Of a stretch of DNA of 64,000 nucleotides, positions 25,154 to 34,660 are shown piece by piece. This stretch comes from Streptomyces sp. NRRL B-1347 (GTDB lineage: Bacteria; Actinomycetota; Actinomycetes; Streptomycetales; Streptomycetaceae). The notes below the pieces were generated by a model, which did no database searches, was not told where the DNA came from, and saw only the letters and a program-made list of their open reading frames with translations. A program made the position numbers and the translations under genes. Each line of letters begins with the position of its first letter. The first letter of the stretch is position 1. The stretch is taken from positions 1 to 64,000 of the forward strand of contig NZ_JOJM01000033.1 in NCBI RefSeq assembly GCF_000720325.1, given 5' to 3'.

Positions 25154-25684
25154 ATGACTCCGATACGTCCGTTACGCCGCGGCTCCGGCCCCCGCGGTCC
25201 CCATCTGATCGTGGCCGCCGCCCTCCTCGCCGCCGTGGCCGCCGTGCCGTCCGCGGCCTCCGCCACGCCCGAGACCGGCGCACCGCCCGCCGCGCCCGCC
25301 GCCGAGCCGGGCCAGGCGCCCGCCCGCAGCGGCAGTTCGGGGCCCGCCTACGAACGGGTCGCCCACTTCTACGGCGCCTACGTCGACGTGGCGAGCGACC
25401 CCGGCTCGAACAAGGCCGCCGCCGCGCTCCGCACCTTCTATCTGACCGCCGACCTGCGCGGGCGACTGCTCGACTGGGAGCGGCGCCACGACGCCGACGG
25501 CGTGCTGCGCGCGCAGAACGTGCCGAGCGCCTGGCGCGTGACGGCGGGCGACAGCGGCATGGGCAAGACCACCTCGACGGTGCGCCTGACCTGGGGCACC
25601 GGCGCGGAGCGCACCTACACCTATCTGTCGGTCCAGTCCGACCTGGCGACCCGTAAGATCACCGACATCAAGTCGGCGTACTGA
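25154..25684 (+). CDS. Secreted protein of unknown function
   Basis: A 176-residue protein with a signal peptide (PLRRGSGPRGPHLIVAAALLAAVAAVPSAASA split over residues 5-36), an Ala/Pro-rich linker to about residue 60 and a compact domain of about 115 residues (YERVAHFYGAYVDVAS ... TYTYLSVQSDLATRKITDIKSAY). The domain resembles small secreted NTF2-like or DUF3828-type folds, but I cannot assign it. The ATG is preceded by AAAGG. Divergent from the 24602 gene, the two starts being 160 bases apart. Confidence 0.7.
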   Translation: MTPIRPLRRGSGPRGPHLIVAAALLAAVAAVPSAASATPETGAPPAAPAAEPGQAPARSGSSGPAYERVAHFYGAYVDVASDPGSNKAAAALRTFYLTADLRGRLLDWERRHDADGVLRAQNVPSAWRVTAGDSGMGKTTSTVRLTWGTGAERTYTYLSVQSDLATRKITDIKSAY

Positions 25685-25718
25685 GGCTCCACTTGGGCCC
25701 CGACGGGCCCCGCCCCGG

Positions 25719-26315
25719 CTACGACCGTGCCCCCGCCGCGGGCCGGAGCCCGGCCAGGACGTCCCGCACGAGGTCCGCGCTCCGCGCGACCTCCGCGTCG
25801 TCGCCCCCCATGAGGAAGCGGTAGTACACAGGGGCGTAGAAGAGGTCGACCATGGCCGCGGTGGGCAGGTCGGCGCGGAGCTGTCCGGCCGCGACGGCCC
25901 GCTCCAGGCGCTCCTGGCACTGGCGCACGCGCGGGTCGACGATGATCTCGCGGACGGTCGCCATCAGCTCGGGGTCGCTCTGGGCCTCGCCGATGATGCC
26001 GCGGTAGACCCGGCCCAGGTCGCCGGTGAGCATGGCGGTCACCGAGGCGATCTGGGCGGTGAGGTCGGCCGCGATGTCCCCGGTGTCGGGGAAGTCCGTG
26101 GCCGCGCCGATCCGTTCGTCCAGGGCGTCGAGCGCCACCGCCCCCTTGCAGGACCACCAGCGGTAGATCGTGGGCTTGCCGACGCCGGCCCGGGCGGCGA
26201 TGGCCTCGATGGTCAGCTTCGCGTAGCCCTTGCTCGTCGCCAGCTCGTACACCGCATCCAGGACCGCTCGGCGGGCGCGTTCGCTGCGTCGTTCACTGTT
26301 GGGCTCAGGGGGCAT
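25719..26315 (-). CDS. TetR-family regulator
   Basis: A 198-residue TetR repressor: HTH LTIEAIAARAGVGKPTIYRWWSCKGAVALDA at about residues 34-64, then a helical ligand domain of the TetR_C_16-like type (LTGDLGRVYRGIIGEAQSDPELMATVREIIVDPR). Divergent from a Rid-family gene. The 143-base gap holds a 24-bp palindrome and a related half site, so it probably represses both genes. The ligand is unknown; imine/enamine chemistry of Rid proteins suggests an amino-acid-derived inducer (inference). Confidence 0.9.
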   Translation of the reverse strand: MPPEPNSERRSERARRAVLDAVYELATSKGYAKLTIEAIAARAGVGKPTIYRWWSCKGAVALDALDERIGAATDFPDTGDIAADLTAQIASVTAMLTGDLGRVYRGIIGEAQSDPELMATVREIIVDPRVRQCQERLERAVAAGQLRADLPTAAMVDLFYAPVYYRFLMGGDDAEVARSADLVRDVLAGLRPAAGARS

Positions 26316-26353
26316 GCCGCCACCCTACCCCAGGCGTGACGTTACGTTTCGTT

Positions 26354-26383
26354 TTGACAAGAGGCCGGGAGCCGCCCTAGCTT
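26354..26383 (+). promoter_or_regulatory. Probable promoter of the Rid-family gene
   Basis: A consensus -35 TTGACA at 26354-26359 and a weak -10 TAGCTT at 26378-26383, spaced 18 bases. The 24-bp operator begins seven bases downstream, where repressor binding would block the polymerase. Confidence 0.5.
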
Positions 26384-26389
26384 TCTCAC

Positions 26390-26413
26390 ACGTTACGGAA
26401 CGTTTCGTAACGC
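26390..26413. promoter_or_regulatory. TetR-type operator, 24-bp palindrome
   Basis: The palindrome spans 26390-26413, with left arm ACGTTACGGAAC and right arm GTTTCGTAACGC; only the outermost and one inner pair differ. A degenerate copy with GACGTTACGTTTCGTTTTGAC lies at 26338-26358, over the -35 element. Both are in the gap between the TetR gene and the Rid gene. Confidence 0.85.
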
Positions 26414-26458
26414 CGACATCGGGCCCGCCACCGGACCCGTCGATCATTGGGGAGAGCC

Positions 26459-26884
26459 ATGTCGAACGACCGGAGCACCACCGCCGGGGCCCGCATCGAG
26501 AAGGTCGCGACCACGCCGGACTGGTACGCGTCGTACCGGATCTCGCAGGCCGTGAAGGCGGGTGGGTTCGTGTACGTGTCGGGCCAGGCGGGCTTCGACG
26601 AGAGCGGGACGACCGTGGAGGGCGGCTTCCTCGCCCAGGGCAGGCAGGCGTTCCGCAACGTGGCGCGGGTCCTGGAGGCCGCGGGGCTCACCTTCGCCGA
26701 CGTGGTGAAGGTGGGGATCTTCGTGCGCGGCATGGCGGAGAACCTGCCGCACACCATCACCCTGCGCGAGGAGTTCCTGGCCGAGCCCTACCCCGCGGAC
26801 ACCCTCGTCGAGGTGGTCTCGCTCGCACAGCCCGACTGGCTGATCGAGGTCGAGGTCATCGCGCTCGACCGGACGGCCGCGTGA
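26459..26884 (+). CDS. Rid-family protein (RidA-like fold, no catalytic Arg)
   Basis: A 141-residue YjgF/Rid-family protein (ISQAVKAGGFVYVSGQAGFDESG, VARVLEAAGLTFADVVKVGIFV, WLIEVEVIALD). RidA deaminates reactive enamines/imines with an Arg in the segment before VEIEAIA; here that segment reads VVSLAQPDWLIEVEVIAL, with Ser at the expected Arg, so it belongs to an Arg-lacking Rid subgroup of unknown activity. The ATG at 26459 follows GGGGAGAG. Probably controlled by the divergent TetR protein. Confidence 0.85.
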   Translation: MSNDRSTTAGARIEKVATTPDWYASYRISQAVKAGGFVYVSGQAGFDESGTTVEGGFLAQGRQAFRNVARVLEAAGLTFADVVKVGIFVRGMAENLPHTITLREEFLAEPYPADTLVEVVSLAQPDWLIEVEVIALDRTAA

Positions 26885-26885
26885 C

Positions 26886-26930
26886 GGCCCGAGGGGGCGG
26901 CCGGGCCGGGCCCGGCCGCCCCCTCGGGCC
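26886..26930. terminator. Bidirectional terminator, 20-bp perfect stem
   Basis: A perfect 20-bp inverted repeat (26886-26905 with 26911-26930, loop of 5) lies between the convergent Rid and ABC-exporter genes and can end both transcripts. Confidence 0.85.
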
Positions 26931-26945
26931 CCCGTACGCGCGGGC

Positions 26946-29900
26946 TCAGGCCTCGACCGGCTCCCCCACGAACGTGCGCCACAGCTCCGCGTACCGGCCG
27001 TCGCGGGCCAGGAGCTCCTCGTGGGTGCCGTCCTCCGCGACCCGGCCGTGGTCCATCACGACCACCCGGTCCGCGCGGGCCGCCGTGGTGAGGCGGTGGG
27101 CCACCACCAGCGTGGTGCGCTTGCCCGCGATGCGGTCGGTGGCCTGGTTGACCTGGGCCTCGGTGGCGAGGTCGAGCGCCGCGGTGGCCTCGTCCAGGAG
27201 CAGGATGTCGGGGTCGACGAGCTCCGCGCGGGCCAGGGCGATCAGCTGGCGCTGGCCCGCCGACAGATTGCGGCCGCGCTCGGCCACCTCGTGCAGATAG
27301 CCGCCGTCGAGCGTGGCGATCATGTCGTGCGCGCCGACCGCGCGGGCCGCCGCCTCGACCGACGCGTCGGTGGCGTCGGGGCGGCCGTAGGCGATGGCGT
27401 CGCGCACGGTGCCCGCGAACAGGTACGCCTCCTGCGGCACGACGCCGAGCCGGTGCCGGTACGAGGTGAGGTCCAGGGCCCGCAGATCGGTGCCGTCGAC
27501 GGTGACGCGGCCGCCCGTCGGGTCGTAGAACCGGGCGACGAGCTTGACCAGGGTGGACTTGCCCGCGCCGGTCTCGCCGACGAAGGCGACGGTCTGGCCC
27601 GCGGGGATGCGCAGGTCGATGCCGCTGAGCGCGGTCTCGGCCGCCGCCCCGGCGGGGGTGTCCCCGGTGGCGCCCGCGTACGCGAACTCCACGTCCTCGA
27701 AGGCGATCTCGCCGCGCAGGGACAGCACGTCGAGCGGCTCGTCCGGGGCCTTCGTCGAGGTCGGCTCGCGCAGCAGCTCCTGGATGCGGCCGAGCGACAC
27801 GGTCGCCTGCTGGTAGCCGTCGAAGACCTGGGACAGCTGCTGCACGGGGGCGAAGAACAGGTCGATGTAGAGCAGATAGGCGACGAGGGCGCCGGTCGTC
27901 AGGGTGCCCGCGTCCACGCGGTGCGCGCCCACGATCAGGACGGCGACGACCGCGACCGAGGACAGCAGCTGCACGAACGGGAAGTACACCGAGATCAGCC
28001 ACTGGCCGCGCACCCGCGCCCGGCGGTAGTCGTCGCTGCGGGCCGCGAACCGCGCGCCGCCCGTCCGCTCGCGCCGGAAGGCCTGCACGATCCGCAGCCC
28101 GGCCACGGTCTCCTGGAGGTCGGCGTTGACCACGGACACGCGCTCACGGGCCAGTTCGTACGCCTTCACGCTCGACCTGCGGAAGAAGAACGTGCCGACG
28201 ACGAGCAGCGGGAGCGTCGCGAAGACGACGAGCGCGAGCTGGAGGTCGATCACGAGCAGGGCGGCCATGATGCCGAAGAAGGTGACGACGGAGACGAACG
28301 CGGTGACCAGGCCCGTCTGGAGGAACGTGGACAGGGCGTCCACGTCCGTCGTCATCCGGGTCATGATGCGCCCGGTCAGCTCCCGCTCGTAGTAGTCGAG
28401 CCCGAGGCGCTGGAGCTGGGCGAAGATCTTCAGCCGCAGCGAGTACAGGACGCGTTCGCCGGTGCGTCCCGTCATCCGGGTCTCGCCGGTCTGCGCCAGC
28501 CACTGCACGGCGACGGCGGCGAGCGCGAGGCCCGACGCGGCCCACACCGCGCCGAGCGCGGCCTGCGAGACGCCCTCGTCGATGCCGTGCCGGATGAGGA
28601 CGGGAAGGAGCAGCCCCATCCCCGCGTCCACGGCGACGAGCAGCAGGCTCAGGAGCAGCGGCAGACCGAAGCCGCGCAGCAGTCTGCGCAGGCCGTAGGC
28701 CTCCTCGGGGGCGACGGCCCGCGCCTCGTCGATGTCCGGCGTGTCGACGGCGGGCGGCAGCGCTTCGACCTGCGCGAGCAGCTCGGGCGTGGCCGGGGCC
28801 CCGGCGAGAGCGGTGTCCTTGGGCTCGCGGTCACCCGTCCACAAGCGCGGGGTGATGCCGCGCTCGGCGTCGAACTCGGCGTCCAGCTCGTCGCGTACGG
28901 AGGTGTCCTCGACGGCCGGTGCCGTGCGGGGCGCGGCGTGGCCGGGCGAGACGCCGCCCAGCTCGTCCGGGTCGGTGAGCAGGCGCCGGTACAGCGGCGA
29001 GGTGCGTTCGAGCTCGGCGTGCGTGCCGATGGCGGCGAGCCGGCCGCCGTCGAGGACGGCGATGCGGTCGGCGAGGCCGAGGGTGGAGCGCCGGTGCGCG
29101 ATGAGCAGGGTGGTCCGGCCCTCCATGACCTGCTTGAGCGCCTCGTGGATCTCGTGCTCCACCCGGGCGTCCACCGCGGAGGTGGCGTCGTCGAGCACCA
29201 GCAGGCGCGGGTCGGTGAGGATGGCGCGGGCGAGCGCGACGCGCTGGCGCTGGCCGCCGGAGAGGGTGAGCCCGTGCTCGCCGACCTTGGTGGCGTAGCC
29301 GTCGGGCAGCTCGCTGATGAAGCGGTCCGCCTGGGCGGCGCGGGCGGCCCGCTCGATCTCCTCGTCCGTGGCCTCCGGGTGGCCGTACGCGATGTTGGCG
29401 CGCACGGTGTCGGAGAAGAGGAAGGAGTCCTCGGGCACGAGGCCGATCGCGGCGCGCAGGGACTCCTGCGTCAGCTCGCGCACGTCGTGGCCGCCGATGA
29501 GGACGGCGCCGCGCGTCACGTCGTAGAAGCGCGGAAGCAGCAGCGAGACGGTGGACTTGCCGCTGCCGGACGAGCCGACGACGGCGAGGGTCTCGCCGGA
29601 GCGGATCTCGAAGCTGAGCCCGTCGAGGACGGCGTGCCGGTCGTCGTCGGGGTCGTAGGAGAACGCCACGTCGTCGAACTCGACGGTCGCCGGGGCGTCG
29701 GCGGGCAGCTCCTTGGTGCCGTCCGCGATGGCGGGCCGGGTGTCGATGAGCTCCAGGACGCGCTCGGCGCCCGCGCGGGCCTGCTGGCCGACGGTCAGGA
29801 CCATGGCGAGCATCCGCACCGGGCCGACGAGCTGCGCGAGGTAGGTGGAGAACGCCACGAAGGTGCCGAGCGTGATCTCCCCCTCGACCGCGAGCCAGCC

Positions 29901-30698
29901 GCCGAGCGCCAGCATCGCGACCTGCCCGAGGGTGGGCACGGCCTGGAGGGCGGGCGTGTAGCGGGAGTTGAGCCGGATGGTGCGCAGGCGGCCCGCGAAC
30001 AGCCTGCGGCCGACCTCGCGCAGCTTCCCGGTCTCCTGCTCCTCCTGCCCGAAGCCCTTCACCACGCGCACGCCGCTGACGGCCCCGTCCACGACGCCCG
30101 CGACGGCGGCGGCCTGCGCCTGCGCGTACCAGGTCGCCGGGTGCAGCCGGGTGCGGCTGCGGCGGGCGATCCACCACAGGGCGGGCGCGACGGCGAGCGC
30201 GACGAGGGTGAGCGGCAGCGAGAGCCAGGCCATGATCGCCAAGGACATCACGAACAGCAGGACGTTCCCGATGGTCATGGGCAGCATGAACAGCAGGCCC
30301 TGGATCAGCTGGAGGTCGCTGGTGGCGCGCCCCACGACCTGCCCGGTGGACAGCTCGCCCTGCCGCCGGCCGTCGAGCGCGGTGATGGTGTCGTACATCT
30401 CCGTGCGCAGGTCGTGCTGCACGTCGAGGGCGAGGCGGCCGCCGTAGTAGCGGCGGATGTACGTCATGACGTAGACGAGGACGGCGGCGCCGAGCAGGGC
30501 GCCCGCCCAGGGGCCCATGGACCGGCTGTGGTCGCCGATCACGTCGTCGATGACGACCTTGGTGAGCAGCGGGACGACGGCCATGACGGCCATGCCCCCG
30601 AGGGACGAGCCGAGCGCGAGCACCACGTCCTTGGGGTAGCGCCAGGCGTACCCCCACAGCCGTCTCGCCCAGCCCTGCCGCTCCGGCCGCTCCGTCAC
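26946..30698 (-). CDS. Fused double ABC exporter (TMD-NBD-TMD-NBD)
   Basis: A 1250-residue full-length exporter in one chain. First half: six-helix membrane domain (about 25-310), Walker A GSSGSGKS at 375-382 and signature LTLSGGQRQR. Second half: membrane domain (about 670-960), Walker A GETGAGKST at 1041-1049 and signature NLSAGQRQL, with Walker B LLLDEA. A charged linker at about 590-665 joins the halves. The GTG at 30698 with GGGAGGAATGCG before it is preferred to the ATG at 30740. Most bacteria encode such exporters as two half-proteins; the fused form is known in Streptomyces. The substrate is unknown (drugs or lipids are possible). Confidence 0.92.
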   Translation of the reverse strand: MTERPERQGWARRLWGYAWRYPKDVVLALGSSLGGMAVMAVVPLLTKVVIDDVIGDHSRSMGPWAGALLGAAVLVYVMTYIRRYYGGRLALDVQHDLRTEMYDTITALDGRRQGELSTGQVVGRATSDLQLIQGLLFMLPMTIGNVLLFVMSLAIMAWLSLPLTLVALAVAPALWWIARRSRTRLHPATWYAQAQAAAVAGVVDGAVSGVRVVKGFGQEEQETGKLREVGRRLFAGRLRTIRLNSRYTPALQAVPTLGQVAMLALGGWLAVEGEITLGTFVAFSTYLAQLVGPVRMLAMVLTVGQQARAGAERVLELIDTRPAIADGTKELPADAPATVEFDDVAFSYDPDDDRHAVLDGLSFEIRSGETLAVVGSSGSGKSTVSLLLPRFYDVTRGAVLIGGHDVRELTQESLRAAIGLVPEDSFLFSDTVRANIAYGHPEATDEEIERAARAAQADRFISELPDGYATKVGEHGLTLSGGQRQRVALARAILTDPRLLVLDDATSAVDARVEHEIHEALKQVMEGRTTLLIAHRRSTLGLADRIAVLDGGRLAAIGTHAELERTSPLYRRLLTDPDELGGVSPGHAAPRTAPAVEDTSVRDELDAEFDAERGITPRLWTGDREPKDTALAGAPATPELLAQVEALPPAVDTPDIDEARAVAPEEAYGLRRLLRGFGLPLLLSLLLVAVDAGMGLLLPVLIRHGIDEGVSQAALGAVWAASGLALAAVAVQWLAQTGETRMTGRTGERVLYSLRLKIFAQLQRLGLDYYERELTGRIMTRMTTDVDALSTFLQTGLVTAFVSVVTFFGIMAALLVIDLQLALVVFATLPLLVVGTFFFRRSSVKAYELARERVSVVNADLQETVAGLRIVQAFRRERTGGARFAARSDDYRRARVRGQWLISVYFPFVQLLSSVAVVAVLIVGAHRVDAGTLTTGALVAYLLYIDLFFAPVQQLSQVFDGYQQATVSLGRIQELLREPTSTKAPDEPLDVLSLRGEIAFEDVEFAYAGATGDTPAGAAAETALSGIDLRIPAGQTVAFVGETGAGKSTLVKLVARFYDPTGGRVTVDGTDLRALDLTSYRHRLGVVPQEAYLFAGTVRDAIAYGRPDATDASVEAAARAVGAHDMIATLDGGYLHEVAERGRNLSAGQRQLIALARAELVDPDILLLDEATAALDLATEAQVNQATDRIAGKRTTLVVAHRLTTAARADRVVVMDHGRVAEDGTHEELLARDGRYAELWRTFVGEPVEA

Positions 30699-30774
30699 CG
30701 CATTCCTCCCGCCGTCCTGACCTGCCGAGAGGCCCAACACGGCGGAGGACGGATTTCATCCCGCCGCAATAAAA

Positions 30775-30803
30775 AGCCCCGCGCCCCGAAGGGGCGCGGG
30801 GCT
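30775..30803 (-). terminator. Rho-independent terminator after the serine hydrolase gene
   Basis: A perfect 13-bp stem with a 3-base loop. Read on the minus strand it is followed by TTTTTATTG (complement of 30767-30775), so it ends transcription of the minus-strand gene at 30884. Confidence 0.88.
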
Positions 30804-30883
30804 GTCTTCATAGCGGCTCCGCCGCGCGGGCGCGACCAGCCACGACGCGCCCGCAGACGCATACCGGGCTGCCAGCGGAGCGC

Positions 30884-31807
30884 CTACCGCGGGACGGGGA
30901 CCGACGCCTCCTTCGGGGTGTCCGTCGGGGCGTAGCGCTGCGGGGCCTGGGTGAGGGGCGTCAGGTCCTTGTGGATGGCCTTGGAGACACGCTGGATGGT
31001 GTCGACGCCGTAGTTCATGGAGCCGTTGCCGTGGGTGAGCACGGAGATCGTGTAGTCGTGGCCGCGGCCCTTGAAGGCGCCGATGCTGTGCACGCGCCAG
31101 CCGTGCGTGGCCCGGGGCAGCCAGCCGTTCTTCACATGGGTCTTGACGCCGGTGGGGGCGCCCGCCGGGGTGCCCCAGCGCTGGTCGCGGACGACCTGGT
31201 TCATCAGCTTCAGGACGTACGCGCGGGCGTTGTCGCTGAGCACCGAGTTCGGCGCGGTGACCAGGGCGAGCAGCTTCTGCTCGTCCTGGACGTTGATCCG
31301 GGTCAGACCCCAGTAGCCGCCCGATCCGGGCACGGTCTTGGTCATCTTCGCGGCGGCGAGGAACTTCTTGACCTTGCCCGCGCCGAGCTGGCGCCACAGC
31401 GCGGTGGTGGCGTTGTTGTCCGACCTGGTGATCATGGCCTTGGCCAGGTTCGACTCGCGGTCCGTCAGATACCGGCCGCTCTTCTTCGCGTCCCACAGCA
31501 GCGTGGCGAGCACGGTCACCTTGACGACGCTCGCCGAGTCGAACGAAGTCGTGCCGCGCAGGGTGCACGTCGTCTTCGTGGCCTTGTCGTACAGGCCGAC
31601 GGCGATGGTGCCCTTGCGGTTCTTCAGCGCGGCGTTGATGTCCTTGGTGAGCTTCTTCGCCAGCTCCGGCTGCGAGGAAGTGCACTTGACCTGGGCCGTC
31701 GCGGCGGCGGCGGGGGTGGCGACGGCCGTCCCCGCGATCGGCACGAGGACGGCGGCGGCCGCACCCGCGCTCAGCAGGCGGGCACGCCGGGATATGTGGT
31801 GAGTCAT
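30884..31807 (-). CDS. Secreted serine hydrolase, class A beta-lactamase-like
   Basis: A 307-residue secreted protein. Twin-Arg-containing signal peptide (ISRRARLLSAGAAAAVLVP, cleavage near ATPAAAATA at about residue 37). The Ser-x-x-Lys pair is S93-VV-K96 in SASVVKV and the SDN motif is S129-D130-N131; the KTG box appears as HVKNGW, so Lys is kept but Thr is replaced. This fits the beta-lactamase2/PF13354 group, which are often peptidases or transpeptidase-like rather than resistance enzymes. The ATG at 31807 follows GGGGGG; an ATG 21 codons upstream is less likely. Drug resistance should not be assumed. Confidence 0.85.
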   Translation of the reverse strand: MTHHISRRARLLSAGAAAAVLVPIAGTAVATPAAAATAQVKCTSSQPELAKKLTKDINAALKNRKGTIAVGLYDKATKTTCTLRGTTSFDSASVVKVTVLATLLWDAKKSGRYLTDRESNLAKAMITRSDNNATTALWRQLGAGKVKKFLAAAKMTKTVPGSGGYWGLTRINVQDEQKLLALVTAPNSVLSDNARAYVLKLMNQVVRDQRWGTPAGAPTGVKTHVKNGWLPRATHGWRVHSIGAFKGRGHDYTISVLTHGNGSMNYGVDTIQRVSKAIHKDLTPLTQAPQRYAPTDTPKEASVPVPR

Positions 31808-31897
31808 GGAGGTTCCCCCCGTAGTCGGTACACGCGCGCGCCCCCGGCGCACGCGCATCCCATGACTCACTTACACGGGTGAATGGTTGTACGTCGA

Positions 31898-31907
31898 ACA
31901 GTACTGT
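31898..31907. promoter_or_regulatory. Small palindrome upstream of the serine hydrolase gene
   Basis: ACAGTACTGT is a perfect 10-bp palindrome in an AT-richer stretch (31865-31920), 91 bases upstream of the serine hydrolase start. It could be an operator, but nothing ties it to a regulator. Confidence 0.3.
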
Positions 31908-31940
31908 GACGAAACCAACCGCCGCCGTGCCCGACCGGCC

Positions 31941-33626
31941 TCAGCCGAGGTGCGTCGGCGCGAACATCCGCAGCAGCGCGGGGAGCACGACCACGCTCGG
32001 CCCTGGCTCGGCCAGTGCCTTCGCCAGGTCGTCCCGGAGCGTCTCGGGGGACGTCCGTACGCCCGGCACCCCGAAGGACTCGGCGAGCGCGACGAAGTCG
32101 GGCCGCGCCAGCTCCGTGGCGGTCGCCTCGCCGAAGGCGTCGGCCATGTACTCGCGCAGGATGCCGTAGCCGCCGTCGTCGACGATCAGCCAGGTCACGT
32201 TCAGGCCGTACTGCCTCGCGGTGGCCAGCTCGGCGATCGAGTACATCGCGCCGCCGTCGCCGGAGACCGCGAGGACGGGCCGGGTGGGGTCGGCGGCGGC
32301 CGCCCCGATGGCGGCCGGGAAGCCGTAGCCGAGGCCGCCCGCGCCCTGCGCCGAGTGCATGGTGTTGGGACGCCGCGCGTCGAAGGCGGACCACGCCCAG
32401 TAGGCGAGGATCGTCATGTCCCAGAAGGACGGGGAGGTGTCGGGGAGGGCCGACCGGACCGCCCCCAGGACGTCCTGCTCCAGGGTCAGGCCCTGGGCGG
32501 CGATCCGCTCGCGGACCTTCGCCAGGAGGGCCGCGACCCGCTCGGGCGCCGCCGGGTCGTGCCGCTCCCCCACCGTCTCCAGGAGCGCGGTCAGGGCGAG
32601 CCGGGCGTCGGCGTGGATGCCGAGCGCCGGGTGGTTGGACTCCAGCTTGCCGGGGTCGGCCTCGATCTGGATCACCCGGCCGCGGGGCCGGAACGTGTGG
32701 TAGTTCGAGGAGAGTTCGCCCAGGCCCGAGCCGACGACGAGGAGGACGTCCGCGTCCTCCAGGAGGTCCGTGGTGTGCCGGTCCTCCAGCCAGGACCGGA
32801 GGGACAGCGGGTGCTCCCAGGGGAAGGCGCCCTTGCCGCCGAAGGTGGTGACGACCGGCGCGTCCAGCTTCTCGGCGAGCGCGCGGAGCTTGCCGGAGGC
32901 GTCGGCGCGGACGACCCCGCCGCCCGCGATGATCACCGGGCGCTCGGCCTTCGTCAGCAGATCGGCGGCCACGGCGGTCAGCTCCGGGCGCGGCACCAGG
33001 TCGCGCGGCGTCGCGTCGACGGCGGTGACCTGCGGCAGCGTCGTCTCCGCGAGCAGCACGTCCTGCGGGATCTCCACCCACACCGGGCCGTGCGGCGCGG
33101 TGAGGGCCGACTCCCAGGCCGCCGCGATCGCGGACGGGATCTGGGACTGCGTGCGGACGGTGTGGACGGACTTGACCACGTCCCGGAACGAGGCCTGCTG
33201 GTCGCGCAGTTCGTGCAGATAGCCGTGGCGCCCGCCGCCGAGCCCGGCGACGGGGACCTGGCTGCCGATGGCGAGCACGGGGGCGCTCGCGGCGGCGGCC
33301 TCCTGCAGCGCGGCGAGCGAGGTGAGCGCGCCGGGCCCGGTCGACAGGAGCAGCGGCGCGACCTCGCCGGTCACCCGGCCGTACGCGTCCGCCGCGAAAC
33401 CGGCGTTGTTCTCCACGCGCAGGCCGACGTAGGCCAGGTCGGAGCGGCGCAGCGCGTCGAACATGCCGAGGGCGTGCTGCCCCGGCAGGCCGAACACGGT
33501 GGCCGCGCCGAGGCCGCGCAGGGTCTCGACGACGAGGTCGCCGCCGTTGCGCCCGGCGGGCGGGTTCAGGGCGGCCTCGGTCTGGGCGGCGGTGGGCCTC
33601 AGTTCCAGGTCGTGGTCGTGGGTCAC
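31941..33626 (-). CDS. Thiamine-pyrophosphate-dependent decarboxylase, probable 2-ketoarginine decarboxylase type
   Basis: A 561-residue enzyme of the acetolactate synthase/2-oxo-acid decarboxylase family. The catalytic Glu is in [17 protein letters not shown]; the TPP motif begins [18 protein letters not shown] and ends [13 protein letters not shown], with Asp-Asp where many relatives have Asn-Asn. It overlaps the ureohydrolase gene upstream by 4 bases, so the two are cotranslated. A TPP decarboxylase paired with a guanidino-urea hydrolase fits the arginine transaminase pathway, in which 2-ketoarginine is decarboxylated to 4-guanidinobutyraldehyde (AruI in Pseudomonas). That assignment is inference; generic acetolactate synthase activity is less likely given the neighbours. 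Confidence 0.8.
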   Translation of the reverse strand: MTHDHDLELRPTAAQTEAALNPPAGRNGGDLVVETLRGLGAATVFGLPGQHALGMFDALRRSDLAYVGLRVENNAGFAADAYGRVTGEVAPLLLSTGPGALTSLAALQEAAAASAPVLAIGSQVPVAGLGGGRHGYLHELRDQQASFRDVVKSVHTVRTQSQIPSAIAAAWESALTAPHGPVWVEIPQDVLLAETTLPQVTAVDATPRDLVPRPELTAVAADLLTKAERPVIIAGGGVVRADASGKLRALAEKLDAPVVTTFGGKGAFPWEHPLSLRSWLEDRHTTDLLEDADVLLVVGSGLGELSSNYHTFRPRGRVIQIEADPGKLESNHPALGIHADARLALTALLETVGERHDPAAPERVAALLAKVRERIAAQGLTLEQDVLGAVRSALPDTSPSFWDMTILAYWAWSAFDARRPNTMHSAQGAGGLGYGFPAAIGAAAADPTRPVLAVSGDGGAMYSIAELATARQYGLNVTWLIVDDGGYGILREYMADAFGEATATELARPDFVALAESFGVPGVRTSPETLRDDLAKALAEPGPSVVVLPALLRMFAPTHLG

Positions 33627-34597
33627 TTGGCGCGGGCCTCCGCGATCTGGCGGGACATGATCGTCGTCAGTTCGTACGCGGTGTGCGACGCGGCCACGGC
33701 GGTGATCTCGGCGTGGTCGTAGGCCGGGGCGACCTCGACGACGTCGGCGGAGACCAGGTTGCAGGAGGCCAGGCCGCGCAGGATCTCCAGGAGCTCGCGG
33801 GAGGTCATGCCGCCCGCCTCCGGGGTGCCCGTGCCCGGGGCGTGGGCCGGGTCGAGGCAGTCGATGTCGATGGAGATGTACAGCGGCCGGTCGCCGATGC
33901 GCTGGCGCAGCTGGTCGGCGACCTCGTCGGCGCCGCGGCGGTAGACGTCCGCCGAGGTGACGATGCCGAAGCCCATCTTCTCGTCGTCGGTGAGGTCCTT
34001 CTTGCCGTACAGCGGGCCGCGGGTGCCGACGTGGCTGAGCGCCTCGGTGTCGAGGATGCCCTCCTCCACGGCCCGGCGGAACGGGGTGCCGTGCGTGTAC
34101 TCGGCGCCGAAGTACGTGTCCCAGGTGTCGAGGTGCGCGTCGAAGTGGAGGAGCGCCACCGGGCCGTGCTTCTTCGCCACCGAGCGCAGCAGGGGCAGCG
34201 CGATGGTGTGGTCGCCGCCGAGCGTCATCAGGCGGGCGCCGGTGCCGAGCAGGTCGTCGGCGGCGGCCTCGACGGTCTCCACGGCCTCGTTGATGTTGAA
34301 CGGGTTCGCCGCGATGTCGCCGGCGTCGGCGACCTGGGCGAGCGCGAACGGCGACGCGTCCTGGGCCGGGTTGTACGGGCGGAGCAGCCGGGACGCCTCA
34401 CGGATCGCGTTGCCGCCGAAGCGGGCGCCCGGGCGGTACGACACGCCCGAGTCGAAGGGAACACCGACGACCGCCACGTCCGCGGTGCCGACCTCGTCGA
34501 GGCGGGGGAGGCGGGCGTAGGTCGCGGGGCCCGCGTAGCGCGGGATCCGCGAGGAGTCCACGGGGCCGCGGGGGGTGGTGTTCTCGGGGGTGGTCAT
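33623..34597 (-). CDS. Ureohydrolase (agmatinase / guanidinobutyrase family)
   Basis: A 324-residue binuclear-manganese hydrolase that splits urea from a guanidino substrate. Metal ligands are all present: [19 protein letters not shown] and [19 protein letters not shown]. The ATG at 34597 follows AGGAGA nine bases upstream. The downstream TPP decarboxylase and the upstream symporter and PucR genes suggest a guanidino-compound degradation unit, so guanidinobutyrate is as likely a substrate as agmatine. Automatic annotation would usually say speB (agmatinase). Confidence 0.88.
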   Translation of the reverse strand: MTTPENTTPRGPVDSSRIPRYAGPATYARLPRLDEVGTADVAVVGVPFDSGVSYRPGARFGGNAIREASRLLRPYNPAQDASPFALAQVADAGDIAANPFNINEAVETVEAAADDLLGTGARLMTLGGDHTIALPLLRSVAKKHGPVALLHFDAHLDTWDTYFGAEYTHGTPFRRAVEEGILDTEALSHVGTRGPLYGKKDLTDDEKMGFGIVTSADVYRRGADEVADQLRQRIGDRPLYISIDIDCLDPAHAPGTGTPEAGGMTSRELLEILRGLASCNLVSADVVEVAPAYDHAEITAVAASHTAYELTTIMSRQIAEARAK

Positions 34598-34660
34598 GGT
34601 CGGTGTCTCCTGATGAAGCAAACGTACGTAAACAGTGTGAACCCTCGCGGGGCGCCCCAG

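Noticed and set aside
27021..30935. A 1304-codon open frame on the plus strand opposite the ABC exporter
   Set aside because: It is the mirror of a GC-rich minus-strand gene: the product is rich in Asp, Gly, Arg, Val and His, with no domain, and the opposite strand encodes a complete exporter.
30884..31807. Calling the serine hydrolase a beta-lactamase resistance gene
   Set aside because: SxxK and SDN are present but the KTG box is altered to VKNG, and such proteins are common housekeeping secreted hydrolases in Streptomyces.
31805..31871. Repeated ATGACTCAC at 31805 and 31863 region as a duplicated regulatory site
   Set aside because: On the plus strand the second occurrence is CATGACTCAC while the first is the complement of the start region; the match is short and likely chance.
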